A DNA stretch of 64,000 nt, from positions 13,545,346 to 13,609,345 of the forward strand of contig NC_085137.1 in NCBI RefSeq assembly GCF_035046485.1. Reading direction: 5' to 3'. Within the stretch, counting starts at the first letter, position 1; every line of letters begins with the position of its first letter. Made by a program: the position numbers and the translations under genes. The notes under the pieces are model-generated. The model was not told the origin of the DNA and did not search any database. It saw only the letters and a program-made list of their open reading frames with translations. Below, piece after piece: positions 21,315-31,901 of this stretch. The DNA is from Aedes albopictus. Lineage: Eukaryota; Arthropoda; Insecta; Diptera; Culicidae.

Positions 21315-23549
21315 TACATGGGTCTCCCCCAGGGTTCATGTCTAAGCCCCCTTCTTTACAATTTTTATGTCAGAGACATAGATGATTGTCTCATGGAAAA
21401 TTGCACGTTAAGACAGCTTGCGGATGACTGTGTTGTTTCTGTGACGGGATCAATAGCAGTTGATCTGCAAGGACCATTACAGGATACTTTGGACAATTTG
21501 TCCACTTGGGCTCTCAAGCTGGGTATCGAGTTTTCTCCGGAGAAAACTGAGATGGTTGTCTTTTCTAAAAAACACAAACCGGCTAAGTTTCCGCTCGTTC
21601 TGATGGGTAAGACAATCACTCATAGCATGTCTTCTCAATATCTTGGTCTCTGGTTCGACTCTAAATGCACCTGGGGGAAGCACATTGTGTATCTGATACA
21701 AAAATGCCAAAAGCGAATCAATTTTATGCGAACTATTACCGGAACATGGTGGGGAGCACACCCGGAAGATCTGATCAGGCTGTACCAAACAACCATTCTG
21801 TCGGTTTTAGAATACGGTAGCTTCTGTTTTCAATCCGCGGCGAAAACACACTTACTGAAGATTCAACGGGTTCAGTACCGTTGCCTTCGGATCGCGTTAG
21901 GTTGCATGAACTCAACTCACACTATGAGCTTAGAGGTACTTGCTGGTGTACAGCCTCTGACAGACCGCTTTGCGGAGTTATCGTTCCGGTTCCTCATCCG
22001 ATGCGAGGTTGTGAATCCATTGGTCATTGAAAACTTCGAAAAGCTGCTTGCACAGAACCCTCAAACTCGTTTTATGAGTGTGTACTACTGGTACATGACG
22101 TTGGAGGTAAGCCCATCTCCGGTTAACACCAATCGTGATAACTTCTCAGACTTCGACAGTTCCTCTGTGGATTTTGATCTGTCCATGAAGGATGAGATCA
22201 CCGGAATACCAGAATCTTTTCGTTCCGTGTGTATTCCACAAATTTTTGCAAGTAAGTTCGGGCATGTTAGCGGGGACAGACAGTTCTTCACAGATGGTTC
22301 GAAAACCGATGATTCGACTGGTTTCGGTGTCTACAACGAATTTCATAGCGCCACCTTCATGCTTCAAAAGCCATGCTCGGTATACATTGCTGAGCTAGCG
22401 GCTATATACTACACCTTAGAGTACATTCGCACTCTCCCACCTGAGCACTACTTCATTTTTACCGACAGTCTAAGTTCTCTGGAGGCTGTTCGGTCAATGA
22501 AACTGATGAAGCACTCAGCGTACTTCCTGAATGGAATTCGCCAAGTCTTGAGTGCTTTGTCCAAACGCTCATACACCATCACCATAGCTTGGGTCCCTTC
22601 ACATTGCTCAATTCCGGGTAATGAGAAAGCGGACTCTCTGGCTAAGGTGGGCGCTAGCGAAGGCGATATTTACGAGCGTCAAATTGCCTTCGACGAATTT
22701 TTTGCATTAGCCCGTCAGGAGACCTTGATCAGCTGGCAACACAAATGGAGAGATGGAGAGATGGGTAGATGGTTGCACTCCATCATTCCGCAGGTATCGA
22801 AGAAGCCATGGTTCAAAGGGTTGGATTTAGGCCGCGATTTCATTCGTGTAATGTGTCGGCTGATGTCCAACCACTATTTGTTAAACGCACATACCTTCCG
22901 TATTGGGCTCTCGGAAAGCAATCTCTGTGTCTGCGGCGTGGCTTACCAGGATATCGAACATGTCGTGTGGGGATGCGATGAGCATCGTGAAGTCAGATCT
23001 GAGCTGTATGAAACTCTCCGGGTCCGAGGAAAACAACAGAAACCCGTTATAGAAGTGTTGGCAGACCTTGATTTGGAGTACATGGATCTTATTTACCAGT
23101 TTTTGAAACGTGTTGATGTCAGAATTTGATCTCGTACGTTCCTTGTTTTCGTTGCCCGAAATTTGGTTTTGTTGTTCGCTCCCTGTCTTTCGTTGCCCCC
23201 CTTTCCGTTTGTCCTCTTCTTGTCGTTGTCTTCCGATAAAGCCCTTTCTGTTTAGTCCCGTTACAGATCAGGACAGTCGGTCCCATCAAGGTTTTTAGTA
23301 TAAGATAGCAAGTAATTTAGTATAAGTCCCTTAATTCCCTCCTTTCCAACTTTATATATTTGTTATCCCTAACCTCGAAACAGCCGCGAGTACTTCGGCT
23401 CCCAAAACTAACCTAGTATTAAGTCAGTATAAATTTAAAAAACAACATGTAAAATCAACATAAAAAAAATGTAAAGATGATTTCGGCTCTGTTATGCCCA
23501 AGTGGCGCCCGAGCCTTCCAAATAAACGAATAAGTAAAAAAAAAAAAAA
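21315..23549 (+). mobile_element. 5'-truncated I-like retrotransposon, 11-bp target duplication
   Basis: AATTCGCCTTG at 21304-21314 is repeated at 23550-23560 after a poly-A tail (about 23536-23550). The element starts within the reverse transcriptase palm and ends after a 3' UTR of about 400 bases. The combination of reverse transcriptase with a downstream RNase H domain places it in the I/LOA group; the exact clade is unverified. Confidence 0.85.
21318..23129 (+). CDS. I-like reverse transcriptase (partial) - RNase H
   Basis: This is an open frame of about 603 codons from the first ATG. It begins at MGLPQGSCLSPLLYNFYV, so the first reverse transcriptase motifs are missing. QLADDCVV (about residue 35) is the catalytic motif, with Leu-Ala-Asp-Asp instead of the more common Tyr/Phe-Ala-Asp-Asp. 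Thumb sequences follow. RNase H begins near residue 320 with FFTDGSKTDDSTGFG, then AELAAIYYTLE, FTDSLSSLEAV and WVPSHCSIPGNEKADSLAK, giving the Asp/Glu/Asp and His residues of the active site. A Cys/His cluster, CVCGVAYQDIEHVVWGC, ends the domain series. The frame is intact but is a truncated remnant that lacks endonuclease and ORF1. Confidence 0.85.
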   Translation: MGLPQGSCLSPLLYNFYVRDIDDCLMENCTLRQLADDCVVSVTGSIAVDLQGPLQDTLDNLSTWALKLGIEFSPEKTEMVVFSKKHKPAKFPLVLMGKTITHSMSSQYLGLWFDSKCTWGKHIVYLIQKCQKRINFMRTITGTWWGAHPEDLIRLYQTTILSVLEYGSFCFQSAAKTHLLKIQRVQYRCLRIALGCMNSTHTMSLEVLAGVQPLTDRFAELSFRFLIRCEVVNPLVIENFEKLLAQNPQTRFMSVYYWYMTLEVSPSPVNTNRDNFSDFDSSSVDFDLSMKDEITGIPESFRSVCIPQIFASKFGHVSGDRQFFTDGSKTDDSTGFGVYNEFHSATFMLQKPCSVYIAELAAIYYTLEYIRTLPPEHYFIFTDSLSSLEAVRSMKLMKHSAYFLNGIRQVLSALSKRSYTITIAWVPSHCSIPGNEKADSLAKVGASEGDIYERQIAFDEFFALARQETLISWQHKWRDGEMGRWLHSIIPQVSKKPWFKGLDLGRDFIRVMCRLMSNHYLLNAHTFRIGLSESNLCVCGVAYQDIEHVVWGCDEHREVRSELYETLRVRGKQQKPVIEVLADLDLEYMDLIYQFLKRVDVRI

Positions 23550-23936
23550 AATTCGCCTTGACGGAGGCTCTCTGAGAGAATTGCGCTGTGCGTGAAATCA
23601 ATTTTTTTAACATGGGAAAGGATAGGAGCTGCATTTTCAAATGCTTCTAAAATATTTAAGGGACTTCAGACTGAAAAAAGTGTTAATGTTTTGCAATATA
23701 CTTTCAATTAGCTACATTATAACTGGTTTTAGACAAAAGTTTTGAAATCACAATGTTATATCAATAATATAGCGTATCAAAATCTCATTCGATAACATTA
23801 AGAACGTTTTGCTTGAAAAAATTTCTATAAAGAATTACAAGCATTTGAAAATGCAGCTCCTATCCTTTCCCATGTTAAAAAAAATTGTTTTCACGCAAGC
23901 GCAAATCTCTCAGAGAGCCTCCGTCAAGGCGAATAT

Positions 23937-24732
23937 TAACCATACTTACTGAGTCATACTTGCGATTACTGTAGTTAAATTGCATTTGTACTGCGAGATT
24001 GTTTAAAAAAACAGGTAATTTTTGCGTCGATTTCAAACTATTGGGAAGATATGAGCACCCTATTTTCAACTTGATATGCGTTGCTGTGAGTTCTATGCAT
24101 TCAAATTTGAGCATTTCATGCTTAGATTGCTATTCATGTATTATGTGTTCGAACGGAAGTAGTCTAGTGTGGTAATTGTGATCGGGTGTTGAGGTAATTT
24201 GTCCAATTCTGTATTATGTTTCTAAATTATTGTACGCTAGAATAATATTCTTCTAACATTTTTATTTCTTCAATATAAAGTCAATATAGGAGCTGCAGGA
24301 TAAATTTGTAGATGTAACGGAACTCTATGTGGTTTTCAAGAAGTTTCATGAAACCGCATTGACAAAATTACCTCGACTCCTTCTATACAGAAAAAATCAG
24401 AATAATCTCACCCAATTCCATCTCGTCAGATGACCGCACCCCGCCTTGACTCCATCAAAAATTGTCTGCACCGAAGACAATAGACCGCAACTACCACATG
24501 ATCGCGTCACTTTTTCCATTGTAAAACGCGACACGACCGCAACCCCATTCGCTGCGAACGACCGAGAGAGAGCATTCTTGATTCAACCAGCAAATAAAAC
24601 ACTTTAATTAGTATTTCAACCTTGTAAGAGGTAACACAATTATCAATAAGGAAAATATCATGGCGACCGTGACAGGATTTGAATATGCAATCTTCATACT
24701 CACTTTACTGTAATTAGTAAAGTGATCAATAG
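23937..24732. other. No gene recognised
   Basis: Anonymous AT-rich DNA; no repeat boundary or exon can be supported. Confidence 0.4.
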
Positions 24733-24871
24733 ACCCAAGTGACACTTTTTAGTCAAGTAGACTAAAAGAGGTTCTCAGAACCATCATAAAACCAAAATAA
24801 CAGGTATTAGATTTCATGACAGTTCTCAAAACATCTACAAGACTGATTGGTCATCAAAATGTTACTTGGGT
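24733..24871. mobile_element. 139-bp MITE with CCCAAGT ends
   Basis: It begins ACCCAAGTGACACTTTT and ends AAAATGTTACTTGGGT, an inverted pair related to the ends at 36039/37850 and 59431/60534. The TA expected at the right edge is present; on the left it has become GA. Related internal sequence (AACCATCATAAAACCAAAAT) recurs at 56449. Confidence 0.6.
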
Positions 24872-24872
24872 A

Positions 24873-24962
24873 GTGAAGCGAATAAAATACGGCAGACTAC
24901 GGTGGGCTGAGCACATAGCGCGTATGCCGGTGAAACGACTAGCTAAAACCATATTCATCAAA
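24873..24962 (+). pseudogene. RTE-like 3' fragment
   Basis: AGTGAAGCGAATAAAATACG to AAAACCATATTCA matches 7457-7541 of the decayed RTE-like copy (the RWAGHVARMP coding stretch) with few changes. Confidence 0.75.
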
Positions 24963-25653
24963 TAATGTTGATGTTGATTCTCTGATGTGGAAGTACTCTA
25001 AACGTTTGGCGTAAAACTGAAAAGTTAGATGATGGCGTCATATATGCGGCAATTCTTCATTTCGGAGTGATTTACTTTGTCCTGGTCGAATGCGTACCCA
25101 ACGCAATAGGAAACTGGAACCATTTCGGCAGGGATCCTATTTTGGGCACTTTTCTGCTATAACTCAGCCAATTCTGAACCAATTGACACAATTTTTGGAA
25201 CGCGATGAGATACGTATAGTATCTAGCCGTGTACAACATTTCAAGTCAATTGGTTTGGAATTGACTGAATTATAGCGAAGAGTGCCCAAAATACCGGCCG
25301 CTGCCCAAGTGGTTCGCTACCCTATCGGAACTTCGTGACTGCGATTGTCTTATTTTAACAAATTTCCCATAGAATATGTGTCAAAGTTCTATCATCAGGA
25401 TCATCAGTGCTGGTATGTAATGATAGTAAAAACTATGATTTGATGTTTCGATAACGACTTCAATCTCCACCCTTTACAACCAATTCTCTTGAATATCCCA
25501 TTCAATGAACTTCCAAGCGCAGCCAATTGAGATCTACATCATTAAGTTAATTAAGTAGGTTACCCCGTTGGCCATTACCACCCCTTTCGCCACGCGTCAA
25601 AAGCAAATTGGGAACCGCTAATGTTGGTGTAAAGAGAAGTAGGTATCACTCAC

Positions 25654-25765
25654 AGAAGGAGGTTCCATCGATGCATTTCTTTTTCACACTTCCGCCACAC
25701 CGGCCGCCGGTCGGTCGATAGTGTCGGTTGCGCAACGTGGGGTTTTGTTTTGTTATGCCACCCCA
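25654..25765 (-). CDS. Possible cysteine-rich exon (low confidence)
   Basis: A minus-strand frame reading NRHYRPTGGRCGG and then KKKCIDGTSFC ends at a GTGAGT donor (25653-25648). The Cys/Gly-rich composition looks protein-like, and it lies upstream of the FN3/ZP-N exons on the same strand. Against it, there is no convincing acceptor or start codon, and joining its trailing T directly to the exon at 17511 would create TAG, so at least one more exon would be needed. Confidence 0.22.
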
Positions 25766-26084
25766 CCACCTCCATCAGTCATCATCATCAACTCACTCAG
25801 CTATCGACCGCACGTCGACGACGACGACAGATTGATTGAGCTTCCGAATCAACTGTCCATCCAAGTGAGGAGCGAACCGCCTCTTCTGGCCTGCCGCCGA
25901 TGCTGAGCGTCAAAGTCGCGCACGTAGTGGACTCAGCACTCAGGTAATTGATACAAAAAATCTACAAGAAGTAGATGGGGATGTGTGCATAAAATACAGC
26001 GTTTGAGGAAACACCAAACAACGTGTTGGACCATTTGGGCAGTGCCTGGTATTTTTGGTGATCATTTGAGAAGTAAGATGACTA

Positions 26085-26356
26085 TACCGTCTACCCCCGT
26101 TGGTTTGAACGACAACTCATGCAAACCATCGAGGTTCATTTTTAATTTGAACTTCTAGTTACCCTGTCGGCATCGAAAAACACACTGATGGTAACCCTTT
26201 TTGCATTTTTGTTTTGATTCTGCGTTCCGTTTCACCCCGTTCCATAAGCAGAATGACGTTTGAACCTTTTTTAGTTTGAGCGATGTGCAGATAAGCGGGG
26301 GTCAAATTCAAAAGTGTTCAGATAAGATGCGGTCAAACCAACGAGGGTAGACGGTA
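26085..26356. mobile_element. 272-bp MITE with TACCGTCTACCC ends
   Basis: TACCGTCTACCCCCGTTGGT at the left edge is matched in inverse by ACCAACGAGGGTAGACGGTA at the right (one mismatch). TA at each outer edge fits a TA-target family. It ends about 330 bases before the TATA box of the plus-strand promoter. Confidence 0.7.
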
Positions 26357-26686
26357 CCTTTTGTTAAGCAACTGTTATTCCTTTGAATGGACGGTCATAT
26401 GAAGCGCATTTCACCCCAATCTCTCCAATTGCATCAGCCCGTTTGAGAGTGGATGTTCAAGTTCATTCATTAGGTCGGTTTTTTCATTGTGCGCGAAAAG
26501 ACAAACGCGTAATGAACGAATATGGAAGTAAAGTAAGGAAAAAACGCAGCCCTGGTTTTGCAGAAATAATTGATTGCATATATTGTAGGTAGGTAGGGTA
26601 TGGGCAACCCACATAATGGAATTGTTTGGTGATGATTGTTGTTTGCCCTACCGTACCGATCGCGATCGTACCGAGGGATCTTGAGG

Positions 26687-26694
26687 TATAAATA
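26687..26694 (+). promoter_or_regulatory. TATA box of a plus-strand gene
   Basis: TATAAATA lies 79 bases before the ATG at 26766, preceded by a GC-rich stretch with the palindromic CGATCGCGATCG at about 26658-26669. Transcription would start near 26715-26725. The 5' UTR of about 45 bases is typical of insect cuticle-type genes. Confidence 0.5.
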
Positions 26695-26765
26695 GCAGAT
26701 CAGAGGGTTTGGCTGGTGGAAATTAAATCGCTGAGTTGAGTAATTGGGTATAGCAAGTAGCAGAG

Positions 26766-26780
26766 ATGCGAAGCTTCTTG
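26766..26780 (+). CDS. Five-codon first exon (MRSFL), signal-peptide start
   Basis: CAGAG-ATG is followed by four codons (MRSFL) and a GTGAGT donor at 26781. Many insect cuticular and other secreted protein genes have a first intron right after four or five codons of the signal peptide, in phase 0, as here. I could not find the next exon on the plus strand in the remaining 37 kb; it may lie beyond the window or be among unrecognised sequence. The call rests on TATA box, spacing and donor together. Confidence 0.4.
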
Positions 26781-27243
26781 GTGAGTTGGAAAACGCGGTC
26801 GGCGATTACTCACTCACACGATGCTGGGATGGGACCTAATTTTTCGGTACAATTTAATCAGTGTCATTTTTTTGACTGAATAAATTGGCACCGTGTGATT
26901 GCAGTGAATAACCTGGCAGTGGTTGGAATAAAGTTCAAGTCGGACAAAAAAGCTTTTGGAAAGGTGGTACAACATTTTCGTTAAATTAAGTGCAGTTTGT
27001 TATTAAGGCTGCAACAAATATCGATTGTTATTATTGACCTTTTACCTAGCCTCCTGTCCTTTCTCATGAATTTTTTCTAAATTTCTGCTAGGCTTTAACT
27101 CTGTGCTTTAACGTTTTTAATACCGTAGACAAACACCTGTACTAGAGTAGGCCATGCCAGAGCGCAGCCCTAACATAACCAAACACATTCGCGACGAACA
27201 CATTGATACGACGGATACTATCACCACTCTTTTTTTTATAAAC
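26781..27243. other. Presumed first intron of the plus-strand gene
   Basis: No exon or repeat boundary recognised. Confidence 0.3.
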
Positions 27244-27438
27244 CTAGATTGAGTTTAAATAAGGGCGAAAGTAACATGATCGATTTCTCTTCATCGACTC
27301 TCTCTTCTGCAAATTAAAGTGACAAGATGCAAATTCAATCGAACTTTTTTACACTTAGACACTAGATTGCATCGCAACCTTGCGGTTTATGGCCCAAAAG
27401 TGCAACCATACTTTCGCCCTTATTTAAACTCAATCTAG
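27244..27438. mobile_element. 195-bp MITE with perfect 30-bp ends
   Basis: The ends at 27244-27273 and 27409-27438 are exact inverted copies for 30 bases, beginning CTAGATTGAGTTTAAATAAG. The perfect match indicates recent insertion or gene conversion. A clear target duplication is not evident. Confidence 0.8.
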
Positions 27439-28987
27439 AAGTCTCTTTCAGCCCAAGTCTCGTTACCAGTCGCTGCAACGCAAACATTATGTCACTCATT
27501 GCTATAGCTATAGATGACTGTTATTCAGTCAGGTTCGGATAAAGGTTAATTGACCCATCTAAATGCCTGCGTGGTAGTTATTTGTTTATTAATTTCCTTT
27601 TTGGCGTAGGACTACGTCTCTGATTTTTAGATTTTGTGAGAAACGTCAAAATCTTTTGTTCTGCTGTACATTGAATTACTTGCATTAAGTTTCGTTAGAT
27701 TTTTTTAGAGCTCAATTGGTTAAGTAGTATTGCATGGCGCTTCAAATACAAGCACATTTGCTCTAGTACACCGTATGAATATAAATGCGAGACGTAGAAC
27801 AAAAAAAAAACATGGAGACAGAGATTCGTGCTTCACCGTGTGTTCAAAAAAGAAGAAACGATCGTTGCAGATATTGCCTTGAACGAGGATTAGCTTGAGC
27901 TTTGGCGTTGTCTGATTATGTTTCGTTGGATGGTGTTTGTGAAGAGCAGAGTGAATGTCGTTCGGCATTAACCATCCTGAAATTGCACAACTCTGATATA
28001 ACTGATGCATTTAGGGAGACTAGCTAATTTGTTTGTATCTGTATTAACGAGATATTTAGCTCAGGACGTGTCCAAAAGATCAAAATTTATGAGATTTTAA
28101 TTTAATTTAAATATTGCTTTATGGTGCAATTTTAGTGATTTTTGGCCCGTTTAGTCGGTAACATTAGCAACTATTTTACCTCTGCATCCAACGGTTTCGG
28201 TTGTTTTATTCAACCTTTCTCAAGGACTCTAGAATAAAAAAGAAGGGGGAAGATCGTTTACATCATCCGAAAAATCGTCCAGAGTTGGATTAGATTGCAG
28301 TAAAAGCAGCCCTCGTGACAAGTGATTGGTTTAAGAAAACTGAGCTGAGTAGTTATACCTATGATGTTTGAATTGCAGCTGTCTCATCAACTATGTATTG
28401 GCTTATTGTTTTTTTTTTTTCGACTAAGTAGCATCTTTTGTATTCAGCGTTTACTGCTTCAAGCTGACTGTAATACAGAAAGTAAATGACTGATACTTAT
28501 AGGTCTGAAAATGTTAGTTGGGTATATATACTGAACTGTATTCTGACAACAATTATTCGTCGAGATCAATATGTTTTATCACCTGGCATCAGTATATGTA
28601 TGGAAGATTCCATTGCCATTGAATCTTGTACTGTTATTTTTCGAATTCTAAGAGAAACACTGGCAACACTGATTAGGGCATAAGCGATAAGGTAATTGTG
28701 AGGGTTGGGCGGTTGTCCCTTTCGTTAGTGTGAAATCAGCACTAAATTATATGTAAATAACTGATATATGTGTGATACTAGTAAATAATAAATATATGAA
28801 TTTCAGCATTGAAGCTGACATCGAAATGCTGCTTTCAATTACTGTGTGTTCGCGCTAAAGGTGACTCTTTCCAACACCCGATTGTTGGTAATTGGTTGTA
28901 AAATTTATCAAAACCTTATCCACAACAAGCTACTTTATCGGCGCTGCTGCTGCAGTCTTGGGAATCAAAACGACTGTTTTAGATTTG
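27439..28987. other. No gene recognised
   Basis: AT-rich sequence with short open frames that lack coding character. It may be intronic to the plus-strand gene starting at 26766. Confidence 0.4.
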
Positions 28988-29027
28988 TCCCGACGTTTCG
29001 ACTCTGTTTCGAGTCTTCTTCAAAGGG
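28988..29027 (-). ncRNA. Degenerate hammerhead-ribozyme-like motif
   Basis: The minus strand reads TTGAAGA, a GACTC/GAGTC stem with a six-base loop, then GAAACGTC and GGG, paired by an upstream CCC. The architecture equals the 278-319 motif, but the first core base (C3) is U, which should abolish cleavage in a true hammerhead. Confidence 0.4.
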
Positions 29028-29080
29028 AAAATTCTGATATTTCTGGAAAAATGTCTTGAGAAAACTAAATAACATTTTAA

Positions 29081-29935
29081 ATTTCAAGAGCGTCACGGAT
29101 TTCAGCAGATTATGCTATACAATTATTTATGGTGACAACACAAGTTTTTCTTGTAGATTTGAAGGACTTCATTAAAGGTCTATGATAAAAAAAATAGACT
29201 TCAGATTGGTCCAGTAACAACGGATAAATATTCATCGTTATTCAGTATAGCAGATATGGCTGTTGTTACGAGTGTAGACCTGAAGTCCTGAACTCCAAGG
29301 TAGTTTGGCTGACCTGGAATATCCCTGTAGTGTCTTTAAATGACATTTGTGATTTCAAGAACTTCACGGATCCCAGAATATTATGCAATACTATTATTTA
29401 TGGCGGAAACACATAAAGTTATTCTTGTATATTTGAAGGACTTCATTTTAGAACAGTTTAGACGACCCTGAATGTCCCAAAGGTTTATAATAAAAAAGTA
29501 GACTTCAGATTGCTCCAGTAACTGCGGTTGATTATGCAGCGTTACACAGTATAACAGATGTGGTTGTTGTTACGAGTGTAGACCTGAAGTCCTGAATTTC
29601 AAGGTAGTTTGGCTCACCTGGAATATCGCTGTAGTGTCTCTAAATGACATTTCAGATTTCAAGAGCTTCACGGATCCCAGCAGATTAAACAATACTACTT
29701 TTTACGATGAAAACACATAAAGTTTTTCTTGTAGATTTGAAGTAGAAAAGTTTGGACAACCCTGAATGTCCCAAAGGTTTATAATAAGCAAGTTGACTTC
29801 AGATTGCTCCAGTAGCTTTGTGGTTGTGGTTGATTATGCAACGTTACTCAGTATAAAGATATGGCTACTGTTACGAGTGTAGACCTGAAGTTCTGAACTC
29901 TAAGGTAGTCTGGCTGGAATATCCCTATTGTGTCA
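29081..29935 (+). repeat. Three tandem ~270-304-bp repeats
   Basis: Units start at ATTTCAAGA(G/A)C at 29081, 29352 and 29656. Each holds CACGGAT...CAGATT, GACTTCAGATTGCTCCAGTA and TACGAGTGTAGACCTGAAGT in the same order. A single inverted copy lies at 38670-38890. No coding frame is shared. Confidence 0.8.
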
Positions 29936-29943
29936 TCCTAGAA

Positions 29944-30137
29944 CAGTGATCCTCAGGCCCGTTTTTACAACTGCTCGTTATGCAATACCTGTGTCGATTT
30001 GTAAAACATTCAACACGTTATTCTTGATTATTTCTGGAGTAGAACAGCATCCATAAGAAACATTGCAAGGAATTCTACGGCAACATAGAAAACTGGACAT
30101 CACGTGCGGCCTGCGGGCCGCACTTTGGTGACCGCCG
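29944..30137. mobile_element. 194-bp hAT-like MITE with TCCTAGAA duplication
   Basis: TCCTAGAA at 29936-29943 and 30138-30145 flanks an element beginning CAGTGATCCTCAGGCCCG and ending GCACTTTGGTGACCGCCG. The imperfect ends and the GCGGCCTGCGGGCCGC motif are typical of hAT/ZBED-derived short elements. A related repeat at 35832-35858 reads straight through the site without the insertion. Confidence 0.8.
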
Positions 30138-30456
30138 TCCTAGAATATAAAACACATTTTGATATTCTTGACGAAGGCTTAATAAATACCTATAAACGTG
30201 AAACACATCCAAGTTTAGCTATTAGAACAACCGGTATGTCAATTATTTCGTTTTTCCAAATTTCATGGTGTTCAGGATGTTCTAGGATATCAATGAAGTT
30301 CCAAATAAAAGTATTCTCATTTTTTCCTAATAGGGGACCCAATTTGCAACAACTTTGCCGAAGACAGTATTCTGTTTTATCGAATGGGTGAAGTATAAGT
30401 ATAAGCCGTTTCTATGTTGGGGTCATATATGACCTCTCCGGCTCCAAAGGATTAAA
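30138..30456 (+). repeat. Inverted-repeat arm, left of the channel gene
   Basis: AGAATATAAAACAC to GGCTCCAAAGGATTAAAG is the inverse of 35536-35858, sharing TATTCTTGACGAAGG, CAACTTTGCCGAAGAC and AGCCGTTTCTATGTTGGGGT. The two arms are about 5 kb apart and flank both arrays and the channel gene. Confidence 0.75.
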
Positions 30457-31830
30457 GGAGTACAAATACAGGAGGAAATATTTCTGGTAAAATTCCTGGA
30501 ATTCTGAGAGAATCCCTGGAAAAAATCGTAGCAGTATCCTTGAAGAAAATCATGGAGGCATTTCTGAGAAAATACTTAGGGGAAAATACCGGTGGAAATC
30601 CCGAAGGAATCTTTATGTTAAATTTTGCAGAACTCCCAGGAAAACTAAAATAAATCATAGGATATCTGAAAGACACTCAAAAGCAATTCTTGGAAACACT
30701 ACTTTGGAAATATCCAATTGAATCACTGTACAAATTCCCGTAGAAATCCTTGGAATAATTTATGAAGAAATTTCTGGTGAACTTTCTTTAGAATCATAAG
30801 AAGAATCTCTTAATGCGTGGAGTGAAGTTTTCTTTGGAAAACTTTTTCTTGGAGAAATTTCTTAAGGAATCATTTAACGATATCTGAATGAACCCGCCAG
30901 CTCCGCTGGAAAATTTTTGAAAGAGTTATTGTAAGGTTTTGAAAGAGGAATTTCTAAGAATGAATTCCCATTTCTCAATGTTGGAAAAAGTTCAGGTTTT
31001 CTGAAATTTCTGGAATTATTGAATAAATTTTCGGAGTAATCTCTCGAGTAGGTATTTTTAAAGGAATGTGTAGTTTTTTTTCCTCCAAAAATCAGTGATT
31101 CAGAATTGCATTACAAATTTCTTAAGTTTTCTTCAGAAACTCTTCCAGGGATTTCTTCTGAAATTCCTTAAAAATCTTCTTTATATATTCATGGAGCAAT
31201 TTTGGGAGAAAGTAAATGAAAGATATTCTAGAGGATTTTTTTAAGAAAACTCTGAAGAAATTTCAGAAGCAATTAATGCAAGATGTTGTTATAGAATCCC
31301 TAGAGATTTTTTTCTAAAAAAAAACGTGGAAGATTTTCTGAGAGAAAAATCCCTTGAAATTTCCTGAAGAAACCCATGCAGCAGTTCCGGAAACAAACCA
31401 TGGATTTTTTAAAGAGGTTCTTGAAAAAATATGGTTCTAGCTTCTAATGGAACTCCTGAACGAATCCAACGAGAAATATCTAAGTCTAAAGAAATCCCTA
31501 GAAGTTTTTGTGAGATTTCCTGGAGAAATTTCTAATGGAATCCATGAACGATTTTATGAAGCATTCCTTTGAAGATTTTCTGAGGAAACTAAAGAAAACT
31601 TCCTAAAGGAGTCTCGAAAGAATGTCTTTGAAAATCCCTGAACGTGTTTCGAAGGAATCCGTGGAAAGTTGAGATGAATAGATTTCTAAAAGAATTTCTG
31701 CAGACTTTCTAAAGCAGTCCTATGGTGGAAATACTGGGAAAATCTATGAAGGATTTTTCAAAGTTATCATTGGGGACTTTTTAATGGAGAATTTTTTGAA
31801 GATTGTTTTTAAAATAAACCCTGATAAATT
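30457..31830. repeat. Degenerate GGAATTCC-type array
   Basis: It has loose units such as TTCCTGGAATTC, AAATTTCTGGA and GAAGAAATCC with a 12-15-base rhythm, in the A-rich sense throughout. It joins the repeat arm at 30456 directly and runs almost to the 3' end of the channel gene. Confidence 0.65.
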
Positions 31831-31901
31831 TCCAAACCCGCATGCTCGTCGCTCTCAATCGATTAATTACTACAACAATAATCAATAATCAATTTCAATA
31901 T

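Larger units (their letters stand above)
21304..23936. mobile_element. MITE split by the I-like insertion
   Basis: The 3' part (23551-23936) folds on itself. ATTCGCCTTGACGGAGGCTC at 23551 and its inverse ending near 23935 are arms of about 100 bases, also sharing AACATGGGAAAGGATAGGAG. The first 11 bases of the 5' end remain at 21304-21314 on the other side of the retrotransposon. Without the insertion the element is about 387 bases. Confidence 0.75.
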
